IMG/VR virus record: IMGVR_UViG_3300031280_000008 | Location: 1-35,541 of that record | DNA: 35,541 nt | DNA from: a virus | Reading direction: 5' to 3' (one strand) | Shown here: positions 23,338 to 29,907 of the stretch, one piece after another | Layout of the letters: each line of letters opens with the position of its first letter | Numbering within the stretch: the stretch's first letter is position 1 | Made by a program: the position numbers and the translations under genes | Notes under the pieces: generated by a model | The model's database searches: none | What the model was told of the DNA's origin: nothing | What the model saw: only the letters and a program-made list of their open reading frames with translations

Positions 23338-23520
23338 TGTAGATCACAAGATCGAACAACGAGGCGTCAACTAAAATCTGTCCACGCCTACAAGGCCGAA
23401 TGGCTGGAGAATAAAAGGGGCAGTCAAAACTATGGCTCTGGTGTTAGCTGTTAAACATGGACGACCGTGAGACCGGACAATCACGGAAGTCCGTAAAACA
23501 CCATGCTTTTATAGTAGATC
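23329..23520 (+). repeat. 17-nt imperfect direct repeat bounding the leader segment
   Basis: TGCTTTTATTGTAGATC at 23329-23345 and TGCTTTTATAGTAGATC at 23504-23520 differ at one base. They enclose 158 nt carrying the predicted stems. The second copy runs into TTTTTGGAG, the ribosome binding site of the next gene. The layout suggests a segment inserted or duplicated between promoter and gene. Confidence 0.6.
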
Positions 23521-23534
23521 TTTTTGGAGATGAG

Positions 23535-23738
23535 ATGAGAACATTATTTTTATTATTATGCGTTCATGCTTTAACTGATTTTCAGTTGCAGAACGGAGCA
23601 ATGTGGAAGTGCAAGATGCGAAGCGGCAGTCGTCGCTGGTATCATTGGCTGACTGCCCATGCTCTGATCTGCGGCGGCGGAGTATACTTAGTGACACAGT
23701 CGCTCACTGTTGCTGTTTGTGAAGTAGTGTGTCACTGA
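23535..23738 (+). CDS. DUF3307-family membrane protein, stopped early by in-frame UGA
   Basis: 67 residues to the first stop. ATG 23535 lies 5 nt after GGAG (23526-23529); an earlier ATG at 23457 has no ribosome binding site and lies in the structured leader. FLLLCVHALTDFQLQ and WLTAHALICGGGVYLVT match DUF3307, a small membrane protein family of bacteria and phages. The family continues past this point with a conserved H-x-L/I-I-D segment; here the frame reads ...VVCH, UGA, then LIDFGK. Trp (UGG) often fills the position now occupied by UGA. Function of the family is unknown. Confidence 0.7.
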   Translation: MRTLFLLLCVHALTDFQLQNGAMWKCKMRSGSRRWYHWLTAHALICGGGVYLVTQSLTVAVCEVVCH

Positions 23739-23852
23739 CTAATTGATTTTGGGAAGGGTGAAGATTGGATTAATTCTGAAACTGATCAAGCCTTTCATAT
23801 TGTTTGTCGAATCGTATATGTTATTATTTTGTGGGGAGCTTATTATGTGTAA
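23739..23852 (+). pseudogene. Continuation of DUF3307 gene after the in-frame UGA
   Basis: The same frame stays open for 37 more codons (LIDFGKGEDWINSETDQAFH, then IVCRIVYVIILWGAYYV) and ends in TAA at 23850-23852. LID completes the conserved HxLID motif and DQAFHIVCR fits the family's last TM region. The TAA overlaps the next ATG (ATGTGTAA), the normal dense junction of this genome. So the gene recently had, or still uses by read-through, a full length of 105 residues. The stop context is UGA CUA. Confidence 0.65.
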
Positions 23853-24057
23853 TGAATGTCACTGTAATGATGATCGTGAAGCCGAACAGGATTTAACTGA
23901 GGCAGAAGCAAAAGGTCAATTCCATAAAGTGACAATCCGCGTCACTATGGAAGCCACTGTGGATATGCCTGGATCTGATCACGACACGGAAGACCTGCCT
24001 AACTTCCTGGACGAAGTCCAGATGAACGGCGAAATTGTTGATTGGGAAGAGGTGTAG
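23845..24057 (+). CDS. Small acidic Cys-containing protein, unknown
   Basis: 70 residues from ATG 23845, which follows GTGGGGAG; an earlier in-frame ATG (23743) would overlap the DUF3307 frame and encode its TM region out of frame. The N-terminus MCNECHCNDD has three clustered Cys. The middle is beta-like (HKVTIRVTMEATVDM) and the end acidic. Stop is followed by GTATG of the next gene. Confidence 0.65.
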   Translation: MCNECHCNDDREAEQDLTEAEAKGQFHKVTIRVTMEATVDMPGSDHDTEDLPNFLDEVQMNGEIVDWEEV

Positions 24058-24058
24058 T

Positions 24059-24505
24059 ATGACACTGCCGATCTACCGAATCGAATTTACTTTGTATGCC
24101 GGTGACAATGAGATCGCTGGCTGCGAACAAGAAATGATGCTCCCTATAGAGTATTGGGATCATAAAGCAGCCGAAAAAAGTTTATGGCGAGTAGTGCAGA
24201 GCTTAGCTGAGACGTTAGATGTCATCGACATGGTGACAGGTTGGGCTGGTTTTATTGTATTTGATCGCTATGATTTATGGTGTCTGCACTGGAAGAGTCA
24301 CTACACCTATTATACGTTTCCAGACAAATACGAGGCCCTGGCCAACTTCCTCTTCTGGGCCAAAGATCATAAAGATCAGTTTGAGGACGAACCTAACTTT
24401 GCCGATTGGCATGTGTGCGAATGCGAAACTTGCAAAGCGTTAAACCGTACAATGGTATTACATTTGAGGAGAGAAGAATGTCCAAATTGCTCTTATGTAT
24501 TGTAA
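24059..24505 (+). CDS. Unknown protein with C-terminal zinc ribbon
   Basis: 148 residues from ATG 24059 after GAAGAGG. The body is aromatic-rich (YDLWCLHWKSHYTYYTFP) with alpha/beta character. The C-terminus has HVCECETCKALN and ECPNCSYVL, a four-Cys zinc ribbon. No enzyme motif recognised. The 3' end overlaps the next gene by 28 nt. Confidence 0.65.
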   Translation: MTLPIYRIEFTLYAGDNEIAGCEQEMMLPIEYWDHKAAEKSLWRVVQSLAETLDVIDMVTGWAGFIVFDRYDLWCLHWKSHYTYYTFPDKYEALANFLFWAKDHKDQFEDEPNFADWHVCECETCKALNRTMVLHLRREECPNCSYVL

Positions 24506-24741
24506 TAGCTTTATTTATCTGGTACGAACGCGAATTGGTTGGAGTGGCGTTAGCTCCGATCATTAACATCATCGTCTGTATTCTGTTTATACTCGCGGTG
24601 TTCATTGTTCTTGTGTGTGAAATTGCTTTGATCGTCATCGCTCCGATTGCGTACTCCCTGGGTATTGATAGTGGTGAATGGCACAGCAACATCCTCAAAA
24701 AATCAATGACGATATTTGGAAGCAAGAAAAATGAAAGCTGA
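24478..24741 (+). CDS. Small protein with two transmembrane helices
   Basis: 87 residues from ATG 24478 after GAGGAGAG. Two long hydrophobic stretches: LLLCIVIALFIWY and IINIIVCILFILAVFIVLVC continuing into EIALIVIAPIAYSLGI, so two to three TM helices. Ends with a short basic tail (KKSMTIFGSKKNES). It could be a holin or inner-membrane effector; no family recognised. It overlaps the RtcB gene by 11 nt. Confidence 0.65.
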   Translation: MSKLLLCIVIALFIWYERELVGVALAPIINIIVCILFILAVFIVLVCEIALIVIAPIAYSLGIDSGEWHSNILKKSMTIFGSKKNES

Positions 24742-25936
24742 ATTAGGTAAACGTAGTCAGTTGAATGACATCCGGCGAACGCCGGCAAAACTGTGGGTTG
24801 ATCCTGCGGCACTGGATAGCAAGTGTCACGACCAGCTCAAAATCTTGATGCGGTTGCCATTTGCGGTTCAGCACATCGCAGTCTTTCCTGATGCAAGCTG
24901 CGGTTATGGTATGCCGATTGGCTGTATACTTGCAACCGACAACGTCGTAATCCCGAACGCAGTCGGCGTTGATATTGGTTGTGGTATGATCGCTGTTCGA
25001 TTGCATGGATTGCCTGACGTAGATAAGGTTCGCGATGTGTTACAGAATCTTAGGGAATTAATCAAACAGGCTGTACCTGTTGGCCACAACTGGCACGACA
25101 ATATGTGTGGACATGAAGACATGCCGGCTGAGATGCAGTCATGTCTAATAGTTGGTAAGCAATACGACCGAGCACGGCGACAACTCGGAACACTTGGCGG
25201 TGGCAATCACTTCATCGAGATCCAGGTTGACGAACATGGTGGCATCTGGGTGATGATTCATAGCGGTTCCAGGAATCTCGGCAAGCAGGTCTGTGACTAC
25301 TATTCCAAGTGGGCTCTCGAAGATAACGCCCAACATTATTCGCAGGTGCCCAGGAGTGCTGATCTTGGGTTCTTCCGCCGCGACCATGATGGGTTTGGTC
25401 AATACATCCAGGAGATGGCATATTGTGTTGCCTTTGCCAAGCAGAACAGAGCAAAAATGATGTGGGCTACATTGAAGGCGTTCCAGACGATTTGGCCGAA
25501 TACAATGGTTTCTGGCGAGCGATGGTATGATATATGTCACAACCACATGAGTATTGAAAATCACTTTGGCCGCAATGTGTGTGTACATCGCAAAGGTGCT
25601 GCTGGGCCATATCGAAAAGGAGTCTTTGGCATTATACCAGGGTCTATGGGCTCAAAGTCATACATCGTCTCACATACTGGTGAAAAGCTTTCCTATTTAT
25701 CTACGTCGCATGGTGCTGGCCGAAGGATGTCACGCAAGAAAGCTAAGGAAAATCTGGATCTACAAGATCAACAGATGATGTTGGACGAGTTAGGAGTAGT
25801 TCACGGCCTAAATGGTCGAGGCAATTTGGACGAAGCTCCATCAGCATATAAAAATATTGATAAAGTTATGGCAGATCAAGCTGATCTCTGTAACATTGAA
25901 GTCGTGTTGACACCGATACTTTCTATTAAGGGGTAG
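24731..25936 (+). CDS. rtcB: RNA-splicing ligase RtcB
   Basis: 401 residues, close to the usual 390-480. Conserved blocks: GVDIGCGM with metal-binding Cys84, GTLGGGNHFIE, IHSGSRNLG, PGSMGSKSYIV and STSHGAGRRMSRKKA with the guanylylated His327, ending YKNIDKVM. RtcB joins RNA 2',3'-cyclic phosphate or 3'-phosphate ends to 5'-OH ends using GTP and Mn. In phages it is thought to repair tRNAs cut by host anticodon nucleases. An archease partner is not seen. ATG 24731 has only a weak ribosome binding site, suggesting coupling to the membrane gene. Confidence 0.95.
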   Translation: MKAELGKRSQLNDIRRTPAKLWVDPAALDSKCHDQLKILMRLPFAVQHIAVFPDASCGYGMPIGCILATDNVVIPNAVGVDIGCGMIAVRLHGLPDVDKVRDVLQNLRELIKQAVPVGHNWHDNMCGHEDMPAEMQSCLIVGKQYDRARRQLGTLGGGNHFIEIQVDEHGGIWVMIHSGSRNLGKQVCDYYSKWALEDNAQHYSQVPRSADLGFFRRDHDGFGQYIQEMAYCVAFAKQNRAKMMWATLKAFQTIWPNTMVSGERWYDICHNHMSIENHFGRNVCVHRKGAAGPYRKGVFGIIPGSMGSKSYIVSHTGEKLSYLSTSHGAGRRMSRKKAKENLDLQDQQMMLDELGVVHGLNGRGNLDEAPSAYKNIDKVMADQADLCNIEVVLTPILSIKG

Positions 25937-25940
25937 TGAC

Positions 25941-26897
25941 ATGGATCTTAGAGAATTTTTTACATTACAATCTATACTAAACAAATTCGTTGGGTTTGAC
26001 GAAAATAAGTTTAGAGCTGCGTTTTCTGATTGCAGTCCGCAGAAAGCTCTGGGGGAAATTGATTATGAGGAAAGTCTGCTTGAGGCTGGCCGATGGATCG
26101 ACGACTTCCTTAAAGCGATGAGTAGTGAGATCGAAGAGCTACGAGATTGCACGTTCTGGAAGCACTGGTGCTCTGAGGCCCAGGATGGTGAGCGTTATAA
26201 GATTAAGAACGTGACATCAGCTCGTAATGAAGTGATTGATATGCTTCATTTCTGGATCTCATTGGCCCAGGTGGTCGGCATGACGCCGGAGATGGTTGAG
26301 GAGATGTACCGCAAGAAATTAGATAAGAACATCAGACGACAAGTTAATGGTTACTCAATCACCGAGAAGGATCTGGCTTGGAAGATATATAAGGATGAAA
26401 ATCCAAAGGATCATCCGCAGAGTGTTTGTCCAGACGCGGAAAGCCTGGAAGATCTGCCGGACACCATTCAACTCTATTATCTTGCATTGGCGAAAAGCAA
26501 ACTGGCTGAACAGAAATCAAAAGTCGACGGCTACTCAGTCGAAGAGAAGGATCTGGCTTGGAAACTATTTAACCGGCACGAGTATGTCAATCCAAAGATA
26601 CAGTCACTGGAAGATATGTTGGAAAGTGATCGGATGTTTTGGTTGAATCAGGCAAGGGATTTATTGAAGTCTGAAAATCTGTGTGACACTTGTGTCCACA
26701 ACGAAAATGATTGTAGTATGGCTGTTGGAAAAACGCATAGCTGCTCACGGTATCACAAGAAGACTGTGATTTCCAAAGTACACTTTACTCCAACCGTAGC
26801 TGATGACGTAATACCTACTTGCTCAAAGTGTCGTCGGCCCTGCACTGCTGGATATGCTATGACTGGCGAAGGGCCTGTCTGTGGAAGATGTGTGTGA
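25941..26897 (+). CDS. Dimeric-type dUTPase fused to tandem repeats and zinc ribbons
   Basis: 318 residues. Residues 1-125 match all-alpha NTP pyrophosphatases of the dimeric dUTPase type: EELRDCTFWKHWC, then ARNEVIDMLHFWISLAQ (the ExxD metal motif). Two related repeats of about 50 residues follow (NGYSITEKDLAWKIY and DGYSVEEKDLAWKLF, each ending in a leucine-rich helix). Then come CDTCVHNENDCS and CSKCRRPC...CGRC, two zinc knuckles. The fusion is unusual; the repeats and ribbons may bind nucleic acid or a partner. dUTP hydrolysis is inferred. TAGTGAC precedes the ATG. Confidence 0.7.
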   Translation: MDLREFFTLQSILNKFVGFDENKFRAAFSDCSPQKALGEIDYEESLLEAGRWIDDFLKAMSSEIEELRDCTFWKHWCSEAQDGERYKIKNVTSARNEVIDMLHFWISLAQVVGMTPEMVEEMYRKKLDKNIRRQVNGYSITEKDLAWKIYKDENPKDHPQSVCPDAESLEDLPDTIQLYYLALAKSKLAEQKSKVDGYSVEEKDLAWKLFNRHEYVNPKIQSLEDMLESDRMFWLNQARDLLKSENLCDTCVHNENDCSMAVGKTHSCSRYHKKTVISKVHFTPTVADDVIPTCSKCRRPCTAGYAMTGEGPVCGRCV

Positions 26898-26906
26898 GGT
26901 AGTGAC

Positions 26907-27029
26907 ATGATTAAATGTAAAGAACATTCAAGATATAAAGCTAAAGGAATGCCGAGAAGCAATTGCGATGTCTGCTGGGGTATGTGGCTTGTTACAGAGA
27001 TGAAAAAAGCTATGAGGCATAAAACATGA
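26907..27029 (+). CDS. 40-residue zinc-knuckle protein
   Basis: Starts at ATG 26907 in the recurrent AGTGACATG context and ends in TGA overlapping the next ATG. Sequence features: CKEHSRYKAKGMPRSNCDVC followed by WGMW. The pattern C-x-x-H...C-x-x-C-W is a small, widespread phage family of unknown role. Confidence 0.65.
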   Translation: MIKCKEHSRYKAKGMPRSNCDVCWGMWLVTEMKKAMRHKT

Positions 27030-27160
27030 AGTGTCCAAAATGTGGATCTCAAATGACGCAAGGTGCTCCGCACTATGAAGGATATATTTATCAGTGGGAG
27101 TGTCATAGCTGCGGACACATAATCGGCGTAGGATCTGAACCTGAAAGTGAGAGTGAGTGA
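27026..27160 (+). CDS. 44-residue zinc-ribbon protein
   Basis: ATG 27026 overlaps the previous TGA. CPKCGSQM and CHSCGHII form a classical four-Cys zinc ribbon, followed by an acidic tail (GSEPESESE). Likely nucleic-acid or protein binding. The stop is one base before the ligase ATG (TGACATG). Confidence 0.65.
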   Translation: MKCPKCGSQMTQGAPHYEGYIYQWECHSCGHIIGVGSEPESESE

Positions 27161-27161
27161 C

Positions 27162-27986
27162 ATGAATGAATTTCAAGGCTATATGAGAGCAACAGTTTTT
27201 GCTGAAAAACGTGCAACGTATCCTGGGTGGGTTCAACCAAAACATAATGGCGTTCGCTGTATAGACGATGGAGTGACAGCCTGGACTCGCGAAGGCAATG
27301 TCCACGCACCGCACATCCAAAAGTTACTACGTGAACGATATGGTGTTCCGCCGAAAGGCTGGGTGCGTGACGGTGAGTTGGTTTTGCCCAGACATGATTT
27401 TAGTTTTCAGAAAACCCAGAGTGCTGTTGCTGCGGAGAATGAAAATAGTCACTTGCTCCAGTATCCAATTTTCGATATACACAACAATCATGCAGGTGGG
27501 TCGACCTTTAAGAATCGAATGAAGAAAATAGAGATTCTTACGCCGACGATGTTGGTCGAAAGTTACGAAGAAGTTGATTATTGGTATGATGTTTTTCTGG
27601 AGCAGGGTTATGAAGGTTTGATCTTCCGGACTGACTCACCATATATATTTGGCTCGGCGGGTCGATGTTTAATGAAGAAAAAGCCGATTGACTCTGCTGA
27701 GTTTATCATCGTCGATGTGTGGCAAGGCAAGGGAAAGAATGTAGGCGTGCCGACGTATAGACTTGCTCGGCCCGACTATCCGCCGTGGGAACCTGGGACA
27801 AAGGCCACTAAAAAGAACACGTTTGGGGCAGTACCAAAGGGCACCTATGATGAAAAGAAAGCCTTGTGGCTTTTACACGGCGACGGATCAGTTGTTGGTA
27901 AGCCCTACACCGTCGAATTCGCAGATCTTTATGATTCAGGCGTGCCACAATTTCCAATTGGTATTTGCGTTCGAGATTATGAGTGA
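27162..27986 (+). CDS. ATP-dependent DNA ligase
   Basis: 274 residues from ATG 27162. Motif I is VQPKHNGVRC with Lys27 as the AMP-accepting residue; motif III is LVLPRHDFSFQK onward to YPIFDIHN; motif IV is YEGLIFRTD; motif V is RCLMKKKP; then an OB-fold part (AEFIIVDVWQGKGKNVGV, TVEFADL). Motif I reads KHNG rather than the canonical KxDG. Size matches minimal phage ligases. It seals nicks in replication or repair. Nucleic acid type (DNA rather than RNA) is inferred from length and OB fold. Confidence 0.85.
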   Translation: MNEFQGYMRATVFAEKRATYPGWVQPKHNGVRCIDDGVTAWTREGNVHAPHIQKLLRERYGVPPKGWVRDGELVLPRHDFSFQKTQSAVAAENENSHLLQYPIFDIHNNHAGGSTFKNRMKKIEILTPTMLVESYEEVDYWYDVFLEQGYEGLIFRTDSPYIFGSAGRCLMKKKPIDSAEFIIVDVWQGKGKNVGVPTYRLARPDYPPWEPGTKATKKNTFGAVPKGTYDEKKALWLLHGDGSVVGKPYTVEFADLYDSGVPQFPIGICVRDYE

Positions 27987-28182
27987 TCTACCCTACGACA
28001 AAATGTATGCGTTGCGGCATGGAGTAACCAACAAGATCTGGCGGGTTTGTGAGGGTTGGTGGTTGTTTAAGTCTGTAGCCGACATGAAAAGAACCTGGAA
28101 TGAGATGAAAAAATGTGGTTGTGTAGGCTCGGAATTCGAGGAACACACGATAATCACGATCCAATTATCCGAAGTCCGATAA
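27979..28182 (+). CDS. Small protein, unknown
   Basis: 67 residues from ATG 27979, overlapping the ligase gene by 8 nt; the upstream in-frame open region is inside the ligase and out of its frame. Aromatic-rich middle (IWRVCEGWWLFKSVADM) and one CGC. The weak ribosome binding site suggests coupling to the ligase. It is last in the 25941-28182 group; a new promoter follows. No family recognised. Confidence 0.6.
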   Translation: MSDLPYDKMYALRHGVTNKIWRVCEGWWLFKSVADMKRTWNEMKKCGCVGSEFEEHTIITIQLSEVR

Positions 28183-28191
28183 TAGAATTTT
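28173..28191 (+). promoter_or_regulatory. AGTCCGATAA element upstream of promoter b
   Basis: Identical over 19 bases to 23201-23219. It overlaps the stop codon of the preceding gene and ends 9 bases before the -35 box of promoter b, a typical position for an activator or repressor site. Confidence 0.55.
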
Positions 28192-28200
28192 ATTTTCTCA

Positions 28201-28229
28201 TTTGCATATTCCAGAATATGTGTTATACT
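28201..28229 (+). promoter_or_regulatory. Phage promoter family, copy b
   Basis: TTTGCA at 28201-28206, 17-bp spacer, TATACT at 28224-28229 with extended -10 (TGTTATACT), then ATAAGTAGTGAG. Shares ATGTGTTATACTATAAGTAG with copy a. Confidence 0.85.
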
Positions 28230-28266
28230 ATAAGTAGTGAGAGAGAACACTAAACTGGAGAATGAG

Positions 28267-28431
28267 ATGGAAACAGTAACTATAAAGATCAACTGGAATA
28301 GCGAGATGTCAATCAGCCTCGCGGAGGAAGCCAAAAAGAAACTGGAGAATGCTGGCTGGACATTGATAAACGACGTCGGTGGGATGGTCGAATCAGCTCT
28401 GGTCTATGCAAATTTGAGGAGTGCAAAATGA
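28267..28431 (+). CDS. 54-residue protein, unknown
   Basis: ATG 28267 is 7 nt after GGAG (28256-28259), about 31 nt after the predicted start of promoter b. Beta strand then helix pattern (VTIKINWNSEMSISLAEEAK, KKLENAGWTLI). The stop overlaps the next ATG. No family recognised. Confidence 0.65.
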   Translation: METVTIKINWNSEMSISLAEEAKKKLENAGWTLINDVGGMVESALVYANLRSAK

Positions 28432-28781
28432 AGAGCTGTGCAAAATGTCATCAAGCCTGGGAATTCAGACCGAGAACAGATGAACAAGGTAGGGCTATTT
28501 GCCCGCATTGCGGATACGTTGCAGGTGAATCGCTCGTGCCGTCCGCTTGGGCCTGTGAAGAGTGTGCGAATACTATACTGGATCACGGCGGAGATGACCG
28601 GCCCATCTGTGAAGAGTGCGGGTCGCAAATGTCGTGTCTAACCGCGAAGCCGTCCGGCGTTAGTGGTGCTGGCACTAATGATCTGGGTTTGGAGATGGGT
28701 TTAGAATTGTTGATGGAAGCCCAGGAAGCGGATCTGAATCTCGGTTCTGAGCTGTTGAGGGATGCACAGGAAGACGTGTAG
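28428..28781 (+). CDS. Protein with tandem zinc ribbons
   Basis: 117 residues, ATG preceded by GAGGAG and overlapping the previous TGA. Three to four CxxC pairs: CAKCHQ, CPHCGY, CEECAN and CEECGS, forming two zinc ribbons. The C-terminal 40 residues are acidic with a repeated motif (EMGLELLMEAQEAD then SELLRDAQED). Nucleic-acid or RNA polymerase binding is possible; no family assigned. Confidence 0.65.
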   Translation: MKSCAKCHQAWEFRPRTDEQGRAICPHCGYVAGESLVPSAWACEECANTILDHGGDDRPICEECGSQMSCLTAKPSGVSGAGTNDLGLEMGLELLMEAQEADLNLGSELLRDAQEDV

Positions 28782-28826
28782 TAAAAAGAAAAAATCTTAC
28801 TATATATATGTAGTAGAGGAGACATT

Positions 28827-29414
28827 ATGGGAATGACACAGGACAATAAAATAGATATGGAAGGTGACGTACTCGGCGATCAAAATATCGATGAGCCTAA
28901 TAGAATGACGGAGAAGAAGTGTGCTCATAAAATAAATATGAGGGGCCACGGCGATCCTTGGTGTGTGTTGTTTCGTAAAGTCGCCAACTGCGAATTGTGT
29001 TTTGGCGTTGGAGCGGGTACTAATCATCGCAAGATCAAGGTACTTGGTGACTTGCACGTAGGCTCTGACAAACGCGAACGATATATGAAGATTTACGGCG
29101 GGACGTCTGAGCCTGCAAGGCTTAACTATAATAACATGGTGCAGAAATTGATCGGTCGGCCTGGAGTGACATTGCTGCACGACGAATTTATAATCGATCC
29201 GGAAGAGTGGGTTTCACCTTTTACCGAGGGCGAGTTGGTGACATATAATGATCAGTTGGCCCGCGTCATTAAGATCGTCGGCCCTGTAGTCAAGATCAGG
29301 CTGCAACGGCGAGATTACCCGAAGCATCTTGACGTCATGGATTGGGATATTAAAAAACGGAGTGTTAAAAAGTGGGTTAAGAAACAATTGAGGAAATTAT
29401 GGCACAAGGTTTGA
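28827..29414 (+). CDS. Unknown protein
   Basis: 195 residues, ATG after GAGGAG. The N-terminal third contains KCAHKINMRGHGDPWC and CELCFG (possible zinc site). The C-terminal part has an SH3-like stretch, FTEGELVTYNDQLARVIKIV, and a strongly basic end (KKRSVKKWVKKQLRKLW) suited to nucleic-acid contact. Its last 16 nt overlap the next gene. No family recognised. Confidence 0.65.
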   Translation: MGMTQDNKIDMEGDVLGDQNIDEPNRMTEKKCAHKINMRGHGDPWCVLFRKVANCELCFGVGAGTNHRKIKVLGDLHVGSDKRERYMKIYGGTSEPARLNYNNMVQKLIGRPGVTLLHDEFIIDPEEWVSPFTEGELVTYNDQLARVIKIVGPVVKIRLQRRDYPKHLDVMDWDIKKRSVKKWVKKQLRKLWHKV

Positions 29415-29695
29415 AGTATCCAAAAGAAGTGCCGAACGCGGTTAAAATTACGGTGGGTTCGGAGTCAATGGTTGTTCACGATACACTGGCAGAGCTTGTG
29501 ATTCACCCATACTTCGGGTTCTGGGGTGTCGATGAGATCCTGAAAACACGACTTGGCTCTGGGCCCCAGCTTGCGGTTATTCGGACGTTGGAGTCTTATC
29601 CTTCTATGGGTGAGGCCAAAGCCTATATTGAAGGATTCATGGCCGGTAAAAAGATCGAAAAAATCCGGAATGACGGTGGGTTGCCTTTTCAGTAA
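29399..29695 (+). CDS. Unknown protein
   Basis: 98 residues. A ribosome binding site (TGAGGAAA) lies in the end of the previous gene. Beta-hairpin N-terminus (AVKITVGSESMVVHD), a helix with EILKTRLG and a final GLPFQ. The last codons form the 5' arm of the inverted-repeat structure at 29672-29747. No family recognised. Confidence 0.65.
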   Translation: MAQGLKYPKEVPNAVKITVGSESMVVHDTLAELVIHPYFGFWGVDEILKTRLGSGPQLAVIRTLESYPSMGEAKAYIEGFMAGKKIEKIRNDGGLPFQ

Positions 29696-29747
29696 GTCCG
29701 ATAAAAGGGTGGGTTGGTACTGCATATTATCGGACTTACCCACCGTC
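29672..29747 (+). promoter_or_regulatory. Nested inverted repeats, possible RNA switch or terminator
   Basis: Outer arms GACGGTGGGT (29672-29681) and ACCCACCGTC (29738-29747) are perfect complements. Inner arms TAAGTCCGATAA (29693-29704) and TTATCGGACTTA (29727-29738) form a 12-bp stem with a 22-nt loop. The loop holds a second copy of GGTGGGTTG (29708-29716; first copy 29675-29683), so the ACCCACC arm can pair with either. Downstream is TATAATATTTT. The inner arms are also two inverted copies of the AGTCCGATAA element, so the site may act as DNA operator, RNA structure or both. Confidence 0.6.
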
Positions 29748-29855
29748 CCTATAATATTTTCGTCTGCAAGTTCATTATCGGACGTCACTATGTTGCGTCG
29801 TTACTATAAAAAGTATACTACAATTATCTGTAATTGCAAATAATTTTATTTTTTA

Positions 29856-29884
29856 TTTGCATCCTCTCTACTATGGTGTATACT
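29856..29884 (+). promoter_or_regulatory. Phage promoter family, copy c
   Basis: TTTGCA at 29856-29861, 17-bp spacer, TATACT at 29879-29884, then TTAATTAGAGAGG. Leader to ATG 29908 is about 17 nt. Preceded by an A/T-rich tract that could act as an UP element. Confidence 0.8.
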
Positions 29885-29907
29885 TTAATTAGAGAGGATG
29901 TGAAATT

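Larger units (their letters stand above)
23270..23534 (+). ncRNA. Structured leader of the DUF3307 gene, possible regulatory RNA
   Basis: No supported gene lies between promoter a and ATG 23535. The stretch holds a terminator-like hairpin (23311-23331, followed by TTTTATT), a 6-bp stem AGGCGT/ACGCCT (23362-23367 with 23384-23389), and near its 3' end CCGTGA (23465-23470) pairing with TCACGG (23481-23486), while CGGAC (23474-23478) inside that loop can pair with GTCCG (23489-23493). These last two helices are either pseudoknotted or mutually exclusive. The segment after the first hairpin is bounded by a 17-nt imperfect direct repeat (23329-23345 and 23504-23520). No known riboswitch class recognised. 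Confidence 0.5.

Noticed and set aside
23365-23493. Known riboswitch, group I intron or small ribozyme in the leader
   Set aside because: I looked for glnA/downstream-peptide, hammerhead and group I core motifs; only short resemblances such as CACGGAAGTCC were found. Left as an unclassified structured leader.
23457-23534. ATG 23457 as start of the DUF3307 gene
   Set aside because: No ribosome binding site, the extra N-terminus is hydrophilic and unlike the family, and the segment has strong RNA pairing. ATG 23535 has GGAG at proper spacing.
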